From Drosophila persimilis (Eukaryota > Arthropoda > Insecta > Diptera > Drosophilidae), in the NCBI RefSeq assembly GCF_003286085.1, contig NW_020825356.1, positions 620,001 through 684,000 on the forward strand: a stretch of DNA of 64,000 bases. The letters are read 5' to 3'. A model generated the notes under the pieces. It was not told the origin of the DNA and searched no databases. It saw nothing but the letters and a program-made list of their open reading frames with translations. Below, piece by piece: positions 38,801 to 50,404 of the stretch. Made by a program: the position numbers and the translations under genes. Each line of letters opens with the position of its first letter. The stretch's first letter is position 1.

Positions 38801-40851
38801 AAGACTTTCATGCTTTCTCTGTCTCTCGCTCTCTCTGCCTCCCACCCAATCTTTCTTTTGGCTGATTTTTCGGTTAAGTGCGTAGTAGGGAGAGAGAGAG
38901 AGAGAGAAAGAGAGACTGTTTGGAATTTACATGCCGCAAAAGATTGAGAGAGAGAGAGAGAGAGAGGGGAGAGCTTATTATATATCGTTGTTGTTGTTTT
39001 TACTGTTTTGTGTGTTGTGGTTCAAAGTTCAATGACCGATTCTGTCGAAACAACACTGGAAACCGAAACGAAGCGCACGGCATTCGCGTCGCGGCGCAGT
39101 CGCAGAGCTTTGTTTCGCAGCAGCGTCGACGCCGACGACGACGACGACGACTGGACTGCCTTCCCCGTACACATGGACAAGGTCACACAGACACGGCAAT
39201 TTATAGCTGTGTGTATAAAGTTGATTTTTGCTCAATACGCAATAAAAGCTCAACAAAATGCCTCCAACATGTGCCAATAATAATAGACATAAAGACGTGC
39301 GAGACTGTGGGATCGTAAGAGAACGGAGAACCGGAGAATCTGAGAATTCGAAACGCGATATATATATTTTAAAATCCCTTTGAGTTTAGGATTGAGAATT
39401 AATTATCTTTACTTTACTTTACTTTTTTTATACCTTGTATATGTTCTGAAATGCTGAACATCAATCTTTTAAAAAGGGTATCAAAAGTGTCGTGACCCCT
39501 TCAAATCTGTTGCCACTACCATCTTCCCCTGTATTTTACTTCCACTTTCTCTTTCTCCCTCTCTCTCTCTCTCGCTCCCCCTTATTGTTGTTCTCAATGT
39601 TCTGTTTTTTTATGGTAATTCAAAACTGCGCATTCATTGATAACCGACGGCGACGGCGCAGAGCTTTGACAATGGCATTGAAAGCAGCGGAGAGAATGCA
39701 GCAGCAGAAACGATCGTCTGCTTGCTGCTCTGCTGCCGCCGACTGCGACTGCAGTTGGAAGGAAAGAAAGAGAGACAACACAATACTACGGGCAGGTGGC
39801 GCAAAAAGAGAATACAAATTATAATTAGATGTTATTTTTGCTTGCGACTTCGGTGTTTTTCCAGTCGGCACTTTCCCGACCTTTCTATCCGCTTCAACTT
39901 TTCCAATAAAATATAAATATAAAACATTTTCTTTTGGAAAATTCTATTCCCTGATAGAATCTCTCTAGAATAAAGAATACCGCCTTTCACCTCTTGGCAT
40001 TTCATTGAAAATATTATAAGTTTTATTGTGCGAGAATATCATTTGTCGCAGCAAAAAAATGTATTTATTGCATGGGAAATTATTCGAATAGTCGTAGCGG
40101 AAGGGATATACATATAGAGAGAGAGAGAGGGAGGGAGGGAGAGAGGAGTATTCTTTCTCTTCCGGCAGCCCTTCATCATCTGCTAACCAAAAAGCGATGG
40201 ATGTCAAAACGTGTGACGTCGACAGCGGTCGAGGCGCAAGGCCTAGCGGCAGCGGCAGCAGCGACAGCACCCGACAGACAGCACGTGTAAAAGCATCTGT
40301 TTTGTTGTGAATTAATGACAGTTGATGCGGCGACTGATGCCTCTCTTCTCTCTCGCTGGTGAGCTTTGCTCTGCAGCCCCCTCTTTCGCACAACACGTGT
40401 GCTGCTGCTGTTGACCGAAGCATCGGCGTCGGCGTCAACGTTAGCGTAAGCGCAAGTGCTGCGCAATTGTTGGGGGCCTCCTAATGGAAGTATTTTTCGA
40501 AACGCATTTAGGCAATTAATCGGTTCTTGAGGGAGGGGAGGGGGGGGGGGGGCCAAGAGACAGAGAGAAAGAATAAGGGCCTGCCTTCACTCACAAGTGA
40601 AAGGACACATTCGTTTCTAACAAGACATCATCGATGAAAGATATCGAATATTGATTTAAACAGATTTTTTGAAGGGCTTTGAAAGGATTACTGGTTTTTC
40701 TGATTTCAATCTACCAAAAAACCAGAAAGGGAGCCCCAAAAGCAGGCGGTGGTTAGTCGATCTACTATCATATCTCCTATTCTATCACAACCAGTCTGAT
40801 ATTCTTTGGGAACTGCTAACAAAAACGAATAAAAAAATAAAATAAAAAAAG
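32875..40851 (-). other. Upstream minibrain region, presumed first intron(s)
   Basis: About 8 kb with no supported gene. It is T-rich from 33050 to 33900, with TA tracts at about 32945-33050 and 33490-33540, CACACG repeats at about 34010-34165, GA runs at 34855-34875 and 38889-38966, a GC-rich CGACGACGAC run at about 39128-39152, and many CTG triplets near 35060-35220. Some islands (for example 39040-39190) could be alternative 5'UTR exons, but I cannot place splice sites with confidence. Confidence 0.45.
38889..38966. repeat. GA-rich microsatellites
   Basis: Two (GA)n runs, at about 38889-38913 and 38944-38966. In flies such runs can bind GAGA factor; here they are only noted. Confidence 0.8.
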
Positions 40852-41817
40852 ATGAAAATATACTATACTATAGCCCTTCTCCTTTTGGTGCCTGTCGCGC
40901 CTCTGGTGGTCCAGGGCTCTCGGATTGGACCTCGTGGACTACTGGAATGCAACGGCAGCTTCTATACCGATGACGACAACTCCTGTGACGAACAGCAAGA
41001 GCCGATTGAAGACGATTCATCGACATACATCGCTTTGTGTGATCCTGGGAGTGCCATGACCGATGAGCCGCCAGATGATGCCAGCTCTTTCAGCTCGTAC
41101 AGTTCCAGCAACTCTTGGAAGAACTCTGGCCAGAGACTGGGACCAAACGCTGCGGCTGCAGCCATAGCCCAGAACGCCGCCGAGGTGGCAAAGGCCGCCA
41201 ATGAAGCCCAGGCCGGTGCTGCAGAAGATGCCGCCAAACTGGTCAAAATGCAACTGGCGGAGAAGGCAATGCAGGCGGCCCGTGCCGTCAATGCGGTGCT
41301 GGACGGCAAGGAGACGATCGTCGAGAGCACCCTGCGGCAGCTACGCGAGGCCGAGGATGTGGTCCGCCAGGTGATCGCCTCCCTGGTGATCAGCGAGGCG
41401 AACGCCCAGAGCGCCAGTGCGGCTAGCACATGCGCCCACGCCCAGAAGGGACGCCTCAAGATTATCCTCAGACACTACAAGGCCAGACTCTTCAACATCG
41501 ATGACCTCGACAAACAGGTGATCGCCGATCTCCGCGAAAAGTTCGAAATGCTCGCCAAGGCCGAAGAGCGGGCCCAAAGTATCGAGCGCCAGCTGGTTTC
41601 GGCCATCGAGGAGTACGAGCAGCTGAAGAAGGACGTCAAAAAGGCAGCCACTGCGGCTGAAGAGGCCCGTCAAAAGGCTGCAGCCGTGGCATCCACACCC
41701 AAGGGGCGAAAATTGGCCACCGCCACTTTGAACGGTATTCTCGCACTCTATGGCCAGCGACGCCACCAACGTGAGGCCAAGATGCTGCAGATGAAGCAAC
41801 AGAAGCAACATTCTTAA
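40852..41817 (+). CDS. Secreted, Ala-rich coiled-coil protein (DUF745-like)
   Basis: This is an intronless 321-aa ORF. It begins with a clear signal peptide (MKIYYTIALLLLVPVAPLVV) followed by a Cys-containing acidic and Ser-rich region to about residue 95. A long Ala/Glu/Lys/Gln-rich coiled-coil segment, about 95-310, follows (AAEVAKAANEAQ, then REAEDVVRQVIASLVISEAN, then AAEEARQKAAAVAS). The composition and the phrase VVRQVIASLVISEANAQSAS resemble the insect DUF745 family of secreted proteins, several of which are male-expressed; that is from memory. It lies on the strand opposite minibrain, probably inside its first intron. ATGs in neighbouring frames give only shorter shadows. AATAAA-like signals are weak (TTATTAAAG at 41863). 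Confidence 0.8.
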   Translation: MKIYYTIALLLLVPVAPLVVQGSRIGPRGLLECNGSFYTDDDNSCDEQQEPIEDDSSTYIALCDPGSAMTDEPPDDASSFSSYSSSNSWKNSGQRLGPNAAAAAIAQNAAEVAKAANEAQAGAAEDAAKLVKMQLAEKAMQAARAVNAVLDGKETIVESTLRQLREAEDVVRQVIASLVISEANAQSASAASTCAHAQKGRLKIILRHYKARLFNIDDLDKQVIADLREKFEMLAKAEERAQSIERQLVSAIEEYEQLKKDVKKAATAAEEARQKAAAVASTPKGRKLATATLNGILALYGQRRHQREAKMLQMKQQKQHS

Positions 41818-44489
41818 ATTGATTTGCTTCTTCCTTTGACACTTGATGTTCCCCTGAATTTGTTATTAAAGTTTATTTCTTAAATTAAGGGAATTTTAAA
41901 TATTCCAGAGTTAGATGCAAAACATTCCCTTCGATTCGGGAATCAATCGTCGTAGATAGCATTATTCTCTTCAATTACGGATTATAAATATGGCGATAAT
42001 ATTACCAAAAGATGCTCACAAGAGGCATGTCCTTGAACAAATTATTCTGAGGGATTTGTCTTCTGGAAATTTCTGAGAACTGGTATGGTTCTTATGGAAA
42101 TTATATGAAGGATTCATTAAAATCCTTATATATCTTTTCTATGCTCGAAAATCTCAGATGAAGAAGTTTTTAAATTGCGAAATAATAATAGAATAATGCG
42201 ATTTGGAATGCTTCCAATTGAAGTGAAGGATTTTAATAAATAAAAAAACCTGACATACCATTGCGTACATATAGAGAGATTTAAAGTAATGTATGTCCAA
42301 TCTATTTAGACTATTATAGAAGTAGGAATGCGTTTATTTGTAGAACTCAAAGATTTTGCGGCTATTATTAAGAAAAACTTGCTTTATGGATGAATCGTGC
42401 GCAAGATACAGATTCAGGAAGCAGAATCGTATCGGTATTTGCATGAAAACTCCAGGATGATATCTATAGCCTCGTGATTTTGAGATTCCTTTAAGAATTT
42501 CCCTCTTTCGCTTCTTCGTTGGGGGGAAAAACAGCTGCTGTCCAAAATTTCCCAGCGGCCTGTTGTCCAGCTGTTTGCCATGCGGCAAGAGGCATTTACA
42601 TTTATCCCAGGGGGCGAGGGCGGAGGGGCGGCAACGATGAATGGGTGGACTGTATGGGGTGGCGGGGGGAAGGTGTGGTGAAATGGCAGGGTTGCCACCT
42701 CAGTGCGCTGTTGCGCCGCATTGCTAAGTGTTGTTGTTATTGCCGGCGGCAGCAGCAGCCAACGTTGTTGAAACTTGAAACGCCAACGGAAGAGCAAAGG
42801 GCGGCCGCCGCAAAGAGAATAGCAGTGGGAGAGAAAGAGAGAGCGTAAGGGCGCGCGCATTTTGCAGTCTGCAAAAACAAAAAACAAAAAAAACGTGCGA
42901 AGAGCGGGGAAAACACGAACACACATACGCACAAACATGGAAATCTCTCTTCCATTTGTCCATTAAAACAAAAGTCAATTCAATTTTCAATTAGCACCGT
43001 TATAATACTTAATATTTAAGGGAAAACCATTTTCACACACAAACACAAAAGTATTTTGCCACTATGCCTCTTTATTTGCAGACACAAGTACAGGACATAC
43101 ACATATACAAAAGATGCAGAGACAGATAGAGAGACGAGCGTGGAGCGAAGGACGCCGATGCAGCTGCGCCGCAAAGGGGTTTGCCGGATCTGCCGGATTT
43201 CATTTTGTGCATTAACAAAATGAGCAACCAAGATTTTTGTAGTGCATTGTGGATTTTTGTCAGCAGGTGGACCTTTTTCCCTCTCTTTTCCGCCCCCCTC
43301 GTTTGCTTCCCTTCCAATAAGAAGTGGTCGATGGGGGAGGGGTAGGCAGGGCCATGCAGAAAAAATGCCGGTAAATTCAATATGTTTGGGCCTGCTGCGT
43401 TTAACAGCACGCTGTTAATCGTTAACAGTGCAGTGTTGTTTTCCTGACGCCTGGCTTTGACTTCTTTTCCACTCCGCTCTCGCTCTCTCGTTTCTCTTTT
43501 GCCTTTTCAACATAACCAAACATCACTTACAGTTGCTTTTGGACTGAATGCTGCTGCTGCTGTTCTACCGATGCCGCTGCTTTTGTTATTAATTTTACAC
43601 TGATGCTTGTTTTCTATGTTATTATTGCTTTATTCCACAAACAGCAAATGGCGATTGTTGTTTTTGTTGATTGTTGCAGCTGCTGCTTTGGTTGTTGTTG
43701 TTATTTCTGCTGCTGCATAAAAACATGTTTCACTTAAAAGTAGAAGAAGAAACGTTGATGACGACGCTGCGCTGCTGCTCCTGCACACACGCACGCGAAC
43801 GCACACTAACACACGCACACAAACACACACTCCCGTATAGAGAGCGAAAGAGAGAGAGACAGAACTGACAAACAAAAAATTTGCCTGACTTTTTTCTTTT
43901 CTTTTTTGTTACTTGTTGTTGTTGTTGGTGCTGCTGCTGTATTTTCCCTTCAGCAATGCTTGCACTCGAATGCTAAAATAATTGATTAAATACACACACG
44001 CATGAGAATTTCATCGCTTTCAATTGAAAACCGAAAAAGCAAAAACGAAAAAAATATACGATTCGTCTTGGCTGTCAGTTTGTCCCGTCCGGCCGTCTGC
44101 GGGCCAACAAAAGAGCGCGTCGCAACAGCGAGGAGCGGGTAGCAGCACGGTCGGTCGGTCGGTCGGCACACGGCCGCAGCAGCAGTGTACAAAAAAGGCA
44201 CACCAAATGAGGGGAGAGACAGAAAGAGAGAGCGAGCGAGCGAGAGGGAGAAAAAGAAGAAAAAAAAAAACAGACAGCGAAATTGGAATGCTATGCGTTA
44301 ATTTTTTCCGTTTGATAATTGGCGGCGGCTTTCCCCGCGATTCGCCTGCAAGCACTGCACTGTCGATGGGCGTCGGTAGGGGGATTTTATGCTGTTATTT
44401 TTTCACTCACTTAATTACCAAATGGAGAATTGGAAACACAATAACAAAAAATAAACCACACACAAAAATTTATGCTCAGCGTTTCGTAT
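41818..44489. other. Upstream minibrain region with a possible 5'UTR exon
   Basis: No ORF with coding character. A GC-rich stretch at 44090-44190, rich in CGGT repeats and CAG triplets, lies just downstream (minus direction) of the promoter elements at 44490-44594 and would fit a 5'UTR exon of minibrain. It also has (CAG/CTG)n patches near 43550-43690 and CACACG repeats at 43783-43830. Confidence 0.45.
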
Positions 44490-44594
44490 TAGTGTGACCG
44501 ATGCGGACTTATCGATAAAATATACCGTCCGTTCCTCAGAAATATACCAAAATATACCGTCTCTTTTTGAAAAAATACCGCAAATATACCGACG
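44490..44594 (-). promoter_or_regulatory. Core promoter cluster: Motif 1 + DRE + Motif 6, minus orientation
   Basis: Read on the minus strand, CGGTCACACTA (44490-44500) matches Motif 1 (YGGTCACACTR, bound by M1BP). TTATCGATAA at 44509-44518 is a DREF site. CGGTATATTTT words at 44517-44561 and GGTATTTTTT / CGGTATATTTG at 44570-44594 match Motif 6. This is the typical set of TATA-less housekeeping promoters in flies. The next gene in that direction is minibrain. Confidence 0.7.
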
Positions 44595-44736
44595 AATTCA
44601 AGTTCTATTTTACATATTCATCGTTTTTGATATTCCGTTGAATATTCTCAGCTATATAGCACATTTAGCCATGCCTACATAATTTTATCCGATTCATGAA
44701 TCATTTTCCTACAAGACTGGCTTATTTTAAGTACTC
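44525..44736 (-). repeat. Dispersed repeat copy B
   Basis: The reverse complement of this stretch is nearly identical to 14560-14775. It shares TCTTGTAG(G)AAAAT with the older copy at about 14365-14380, where copy A differs, so at least three related copies lie in the window. Confidence 0.85.
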
Positions 44737-45990
44737 GTCTTTCAATATAAATCCAATGATTGTTTATAAAATAAGGTTTGAACAAAAAACAACAATTTAA
44801 AAAATTAAATTTGTTATACATGGTAGCTACACGCTAACTGCACCTCTGCTACATAGTAACTACATTTTGATGCAAAAACCAGTGTGCGAAACCATTTTTG
44901 CACATGCCTTTTTTTTACATACCCATACACATATTCTAGTATATAGCGTCAAAATATACCGATAAAAACCTTTTTTACATTCTGATTACATAGATTGAGT
45001 CGACTGACAATCGCTAGAGCTGCGCGCTAAAGTTTGAAAGTGAATGAGTGACCAGGATATGAATGCAATCCAGTGGTATAAATGATGCAGGGTGGCACGA
45101 TTGAGAGAGCGAAAATTAAAAAACCTGCTTACGAAAGTTTCTATACCATATACCCTGTTGCTTAAAACTGAAATTTAATATATTGATGAAATATACCATT
45201 ATATACCGATAAGCCCATATACTTTCAACTCAATTTCGACGTCAAAATGTACAGAAATAAATATAATACACCGTAAATGGTCACCTAACGTCGACTACGA
45301 GAAGAACATGGAATGACGGCGGCGACGAAGACAACAACAACGGCAACCGATAACCGATATTGACGAGAGCGGAGGACGAATTTAATTTGTTTACAGGAGT
45401 ATCTCGCTGCTTACTAGTGCTGTTGCTGCACCACACACACATGCACGCACACACACACACACTTTGTGAAATGTGTTAATTTTTTTTAATTCAGGTGCAG
45501 GCTCAACAACAAAAATTAAAAATACTATCACCGCCGCTTCCGACGAGTAAATTAACTTCTCTTCCATCCCTAACTGGACATTAAGGTGGCTAGTGTATAT
45601 ACCCGGTTGTGCACAAGCGCGGTGCATTTTTATGGTTGGCGCCAAATTTGAATAAATGCGAAATTAATCCGAGCACTACATTAATGAACACTACAAGTAC
45701 ATACATTTTTAGGGGAGTTTATTGGGATTCTACAATTAGGCTGAGCTGAAAAAATGGAAAATAATAAGCAATTATTTATTCTCTGGAACCACTGAACCCA
45801 ACTCTGTTATCGCACTGCCAAGTGGCCCGCCCTGTTCTGTAAAGTAACTGTAAAGCCGCACAGATGGCGCCACGCAATTTAAAGGATAATTTGAATTATT
45901 TTATTTGAAAAAAAATTAAAAATAAGAATTAAAAAACTTAAATCAAGCCTTCAACTGGCAATGTGTTGTCTCTATTTTGAGGAGCGACTC
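44737..45990. other. Intergenic region, minibrain promoter to Alms1 3' end
   Basis: AT-rich sequence with further scattered ATATACC(G) words (44953-44963, 45150-45210), suggesting more decayed copies of the promoter-bearing repeat. I see no gene. Confidence 0.5.
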
Positions 45991-48900
45991 CTAAATAATT
46001 GTCAGGCTGTGGTTGAGGGAAATCTTTCCCTTGGACACGCGGCTTTGCATGCGCTAACAGAATGAAAAAGAACAAATAAGAAAATAATTTTAAAAGTATG
46101 AAAATGATAGCATACCCGATTGAAGACATCCCGCATGAGGCGATTGCCGCGACGGCGTCGCTCTTCGCGCTCACGATTCTGTGCGGCCACCACTTCGGGC
46201 AGTCGCTGGCATCGTTTGCTGGTCATGGCCTTCATCTCCTTCGTGGTGAAAACTCTGACACAAGCTGCGGGGTAAAGGATTGAAGGATTGAACTGATGGT
46301 TGTGATCTGTGTGGTGCTTACATGTGACTGGCGGTGGCAGTCGTTGCAGCCGCCTGTCCAGTGTCTCCAAGCTGACATCCTCCCCGAGCAGCTCCTCCAG
46401 TTCGCGCCGCCTCTCGCTGCGTAGCATCTGCATTTCATTGAGTATGGCCTTGCGCTGCTTCGACTTGGCACAGAACTTGGGACGGGCGAGCTGTAGGTGA
46501 TCCTGCAGCGACATTGTTTGCAGCATTTCACTATCCCCGAACTGAATCATATACGCAATGCCATGCGTCCCCCTGCGCTGTGTCTGCATCAGCCTTTGCT
46601 TCTGGTTTTGGTTCTGGTTCTGGTCCCTGCGGTGCCTCTGGCCGGTACTATCTGCCATAGCATCGTCATACTGATGCGTGGTGGTTGTCGTGGTCGTTTT
46701 GGAGGTGTTTACGACTCCTTCACCCATCGGTATGGACATCTCCGAGCTGAGGCACAGCATTGAAGAGATCGAACTGCTGGTGGTTGTCGCTGTGGTAGTG
46801 GTACCACCTCCTCCTCCTGCTGCTGCTGCTGGTGCCACCTGCACATATTCGGCAATGGCATTGTTGTGCAAAAGGCTGTACCCTTGGGGCACTGCCGTGT
46901 AGTAGACACCAGCGTCTCCTCCTGCGCCTGCTTCTGCTGCTGCCAGCGAATGTTGCATTTGAATGTAATGCTGCGGTGCCTGAAAATGAAAGAGACAGCA
47001 AGACAGAGAGCATGTGAAAGGGAAGGCAAGAGAAATTTCACTAGAGGATTACCGTATGCTGCTGCTGGTGCACACACGGCCCATGTCCATGGACCGCTGG
47101 ATGGTAGTGCCGATGCTCCTGATGCTGTGGATGATGATGCTGTGGATGATGATGCTGTGGATGATGATGCTCCTGGTGCTGGGGACAATGTAGAAGATGC
47201 ATCTGTGGCCGAGGATGCTGCTCCCGTTGCTGCCGCTTCTGATAGATCCTCTGTTGCTGCTGCATCTCCTGTTGCTGTTGCAGCTGCTGGTGCTGTTGCA
47301 GTTGTTGGAGCTGCTGCTGCTGTTGGTTCTGATAGTGCTCCATAAACTGCCGCTGTCGCTGCTGCACAAAGGAGCACACACTTTCGCTGCGGCCGCCATC
47401 GCTGGAGCTATTGGGTGTGGCCATTTTCCCTCGCTGTGGAATGCTCCTGGGGAGTGCTGGCGGCGGTGGTGGTGGTATCGGTGGGGTTACCTGTAATTCC
47501 GGTGTTGCTGGCGGTGGTGCTGGTGGCTCCACATCATGCGGGCATTCAGAGTGTGTCTTTGTTAGAGATCTACCCTCAGCTGGGGGCTGCTCTTCGCATT
47601 GTATAGGCTCCTTTTGTCCTCTCTGAGGATGTAGATTCCCAATCAAGCGTGGCCGCTCCTCTTGCGCACCTCTAAGCATGCGTGCTCGAACAGCCACTGT
47701 TCGACGTTGTGGCGCTTTCGCAACCGGAATCGAGGCATCCGGCAGCACCTCAATCAGCGGCTCCGCACCGATCAGGGGGTTGTACTCGATGGCAGCCGTG
47801 GGATTCGTTGGACTTTTGTGATCGACTGGGCCTACCAGGCTAGTCATAATCTTATGCGCCGTCTGCAGGCGCTTGATCTCCAACTCAATCCAACTGATCG
47901 TAGGACACCCTTCCGTATTGTTGCTGGACGAACGCGAACGCTCCTCGTACTCGATCTCGCTTTGCGTCATCGGATTAAGCCACTCCTGGCTTACAAGCTC
48001 CATTTCCGCAGGAGCGGGTTCTGGTGCGGCAGCGAGATCTAGTGCGGGAGCGAGTTCTGGTGCGGCGGCGAGTTCTGGTGCGGCAGCGAGTTCTGGTGCG
48101 GCAGCGAGTTCTGGTGCGGGAGCAGCATCATTGCTGTGAGAAGATGTGGCTTCCACTTCATTGGAGATGCTGGCCTCCGAAGAGGGACTCTGCTGCTCTT
48201 GTTCCGTGGGTTGAATGCTTGATTTGCTGGTCCGTGGATTGCTCCGTGCGGTGACCATCTCCTTGGAGCTGCTGGTTGCAGAGGAGCCCGATGCGTTGGC
48301 TACCAAAACGAGTGTCCTTGGTGCCGGAACAGGACGGGGCTTACTGGCGGTAGTGTTGGTGGCCATGTCCTGACATTGGGCAGCAGCTGCTGGGGCATCA
48401 AAGATCGGTTTATAAACGAATCAGTATCCCCAGAGTATCCCCAACGAATGGCTTACCTTTTCCCTTTTTTGGACTCTGGCGGAAGCGCAGGGTCTCGCCC
48501 AATTCTATGCAGGATATGCGTTTCGCAATATCTCTTATCAAATGCTTCTTCTGGATGTGACTGAGACTGCGGGCCTGCACCAGCGAACAGAGGAGATCCA
48601 CGCCCAAGTCCAGCTCTCCCTTGGGCCCACTGCCAGGTCCGGCTTCAGATTCAGCTTCTGTTCCAGCAGCAGTAATTGACGAAGAAGAGGAGTCGCTGGC
48701 TCTCTGGGTAGCTGGCTGACAGTTCTCCTTGTTTTCCTTCGCCTGCCGTCGACTGGCGGCATCTGCCATGACCTTCTCCAGCTGGGCGGCCGTATACTGA
48801 CGCTCCTCCTCCTTGGCCAGCTGCTTCTGGGAACGACCCTGCCCCAAAGGCAACGATGACTGATAATCGAAGCTGCTGGCCACCGAACTGCCGCCATTTG

Positions 48901-49795
48901 GCGATGTGCATCGGGACTGCGACTTGGATTCCCGCCTGGAGCTGCTGCGATTGCTTTGATTGCTGCTGCTGCGTATGCTCCCTAGACTGGGCGTGGTCTT
49001 GCGTTCGCTGCGATTCACAAACGTACTGGAGGCAAGCGGCGGGCGCTGTGCCAGCGGTAGGGGTGTCGTTCCCTGCTCCAGCTGCAGGCGATCCAAATCG
49101 GTCTCCGAACGCTGCTGCGGCTGGCGCCAGCACTCCTCCAGGATGGAACGCTCCAGGGTGCTTAGGTTGCTGGTGGACACCGCCCGCTTGTAGTAGCCCA
49201 CATCGGCGGCTGGATCCCATTCGAGGCGTTTGTGGGACTTCACGGCCGACTCGGGCGTTTGGGTATTTTTCGTCTTTTTCTGGGGCGTTCTGTCTGGCGC
49301 CTGGGTGGCCGCTGCCTTGGTGGGTGTTCGCAGATCCTCCACGGACACGGATTGACTGGTGCGGATCCTTTCGCAGCCCACAATGCAGTCAGTGGCTACA
49401 ATTGGTATAACTTTGATGATCTCTCCCTCGCTTTGTGTTTCCTTTGGGACAGACGCAACTGTAGCGTCAGTGGAAGTGGCAGCTGTGCTTGGCTGCTGTC
49501 CTGCTGCTGCTGCAGATGTCTTTTTTCCTCCATTCCTGCCACTGCAGCGGGCAGGCTTTGATGGCGCTGCCGCTGATCGGGGAGTGCAGTACAATTGACC
49601 CGAATGCATGCTCACATTGCTGCGACTGGTCCCGCTGCTATTGGTCGATGATAAGGCCATGAAACGCTCAAGCTCCCGATCGACGGCCAGTTCGGACAAG
49701 TATTTCCTGGCTTTTGGAGGGACGCGCGACGCCAGAAGACGCCTCTCGTCTGTGTGCTTGCGATGGTGTGTGGTGCCTCGGTGGTGGCCAGACAT
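45991..49795 (-). CDS. Alms1a: Alms1-type protein with C-terminal ALMS motif
   Basis: This is a basal-body/centrosome protein of the Alström syndrome family. Exons are 48457-49795, 47053-48389, 46322-46979, 46116-46264 and 45991-46053; phases all agree, giving about 1181 aa. Most of the protein is disordered: Ser/Gln/His-rich, with a 6 x 18-bp tandem (PELAAA-type, 48014-48121) and a Gln/His tract (HHPQHHHPQH). The C-terminal ALMS motif is clear. LQDHLQLARPKFCAKSKQRK corresponds to human LQEALEVRRPQFISRSQERL; TTKEMKAMTSKRCQRLPEV to SEKEMHMRSKRIYDNLPEV; and GNRLMRDVFNRRM to SNRLRAEVFKKQL. D. melanogaster has two tandem copies (Alms1a/b); only one is seen here, so the a/b assignment is open. The start is ATG at 49795. 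Confidence 0.88.
48014..48121 (-). repeat. 6 x 18-bp coding tandem repeat in Alms1
   Basis: Six units of GCGAGTTCTGGTGCGGCA type, with a few substitutions, encode PELAAA-type repeats in frame. The length is likely polymorphic. Confidence 0.9.
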
Positions 49796-50404
49796 ATTTC
49801 CCCGTCTAACGTCTGTTTGCAGCAATATACGCTAATATCCGAATGTCACAATAGCAGTTGGACTTTTGTACCAAAATCTTAATTTCATTTTTTGAAATGC
49901 GACGGAATTTTGTACATTGTTAGGACAGTGCTGCGAAGTGCTGTTCTCTCCCCAGTGTTGATTAGCAACTAGATCTGGAGAAATATCGATGTTAACATTG
50001 ATGTTATCGATGCTTGGGTTACACTGCGATGTTTTTAGATTACATTAGATTTACACCAAAAGCATCTTAAAGGCTTATGATAAAATTATTTTAAAGTCTG
50101 TTAGACTACCATCATAGTCATTTTAGAATATATGCTCAAAAAATGATATTTTTACCACTATTGTAGGGGCTCTGATATTGCTATTTTCAAAATAAAACGA
50201 CAAGTTTGTTCACGATAATATCGATTTTGTTTTGCAGCTACCCTGTGCATCGATAGGAAAAATCAAAAGTCGCGGGTATGTATATCTAAAGCCGTGAAAC
50301 AACAGGAAAATTCGACATATTTGGTCCTTGGGTTGACATTTGATTTTTTCTACGGCAGTGTTTAAATAATAATACAACTAACTAAATCGAAATAAATCAG
50401 AAGC
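49796..50404. promoter_or_regulatory. Divergent DRE-rich promoter, Alms1 / 569-aa gene
   Basis: ATCGAT cores lie at about 49987, 50008, 50220 and 50252 (ATATCGATG, TTATCGATGC, ATATCGATT, GCATCGATAGG) between head-to-head genes. CCCAGTGTTGATTAGC lies at about 49952. This fits a DREF-regulated bidirectional promoter. Confidence 0.65.

Noticed and set aside
39008-39280. 90-codon ORF with an Asp run
   Set aside because: The Asp run is a (GAC)n microsatellite. Composition elsewhere is not convincing and there are no supporting splice sites. It may be 5'UTR instead.
44494-44682. 62-aa ORF sharing a 49-aa peptide with an ORF at 14615-14761 (-)
   Set aside because: The similarity is a DNA repeat. 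The few base differences between the copies nearly all change the amino acid, the opposite of protein-level constraint, and the frame at 14615 runs antisense into the ZNF622-type exon.
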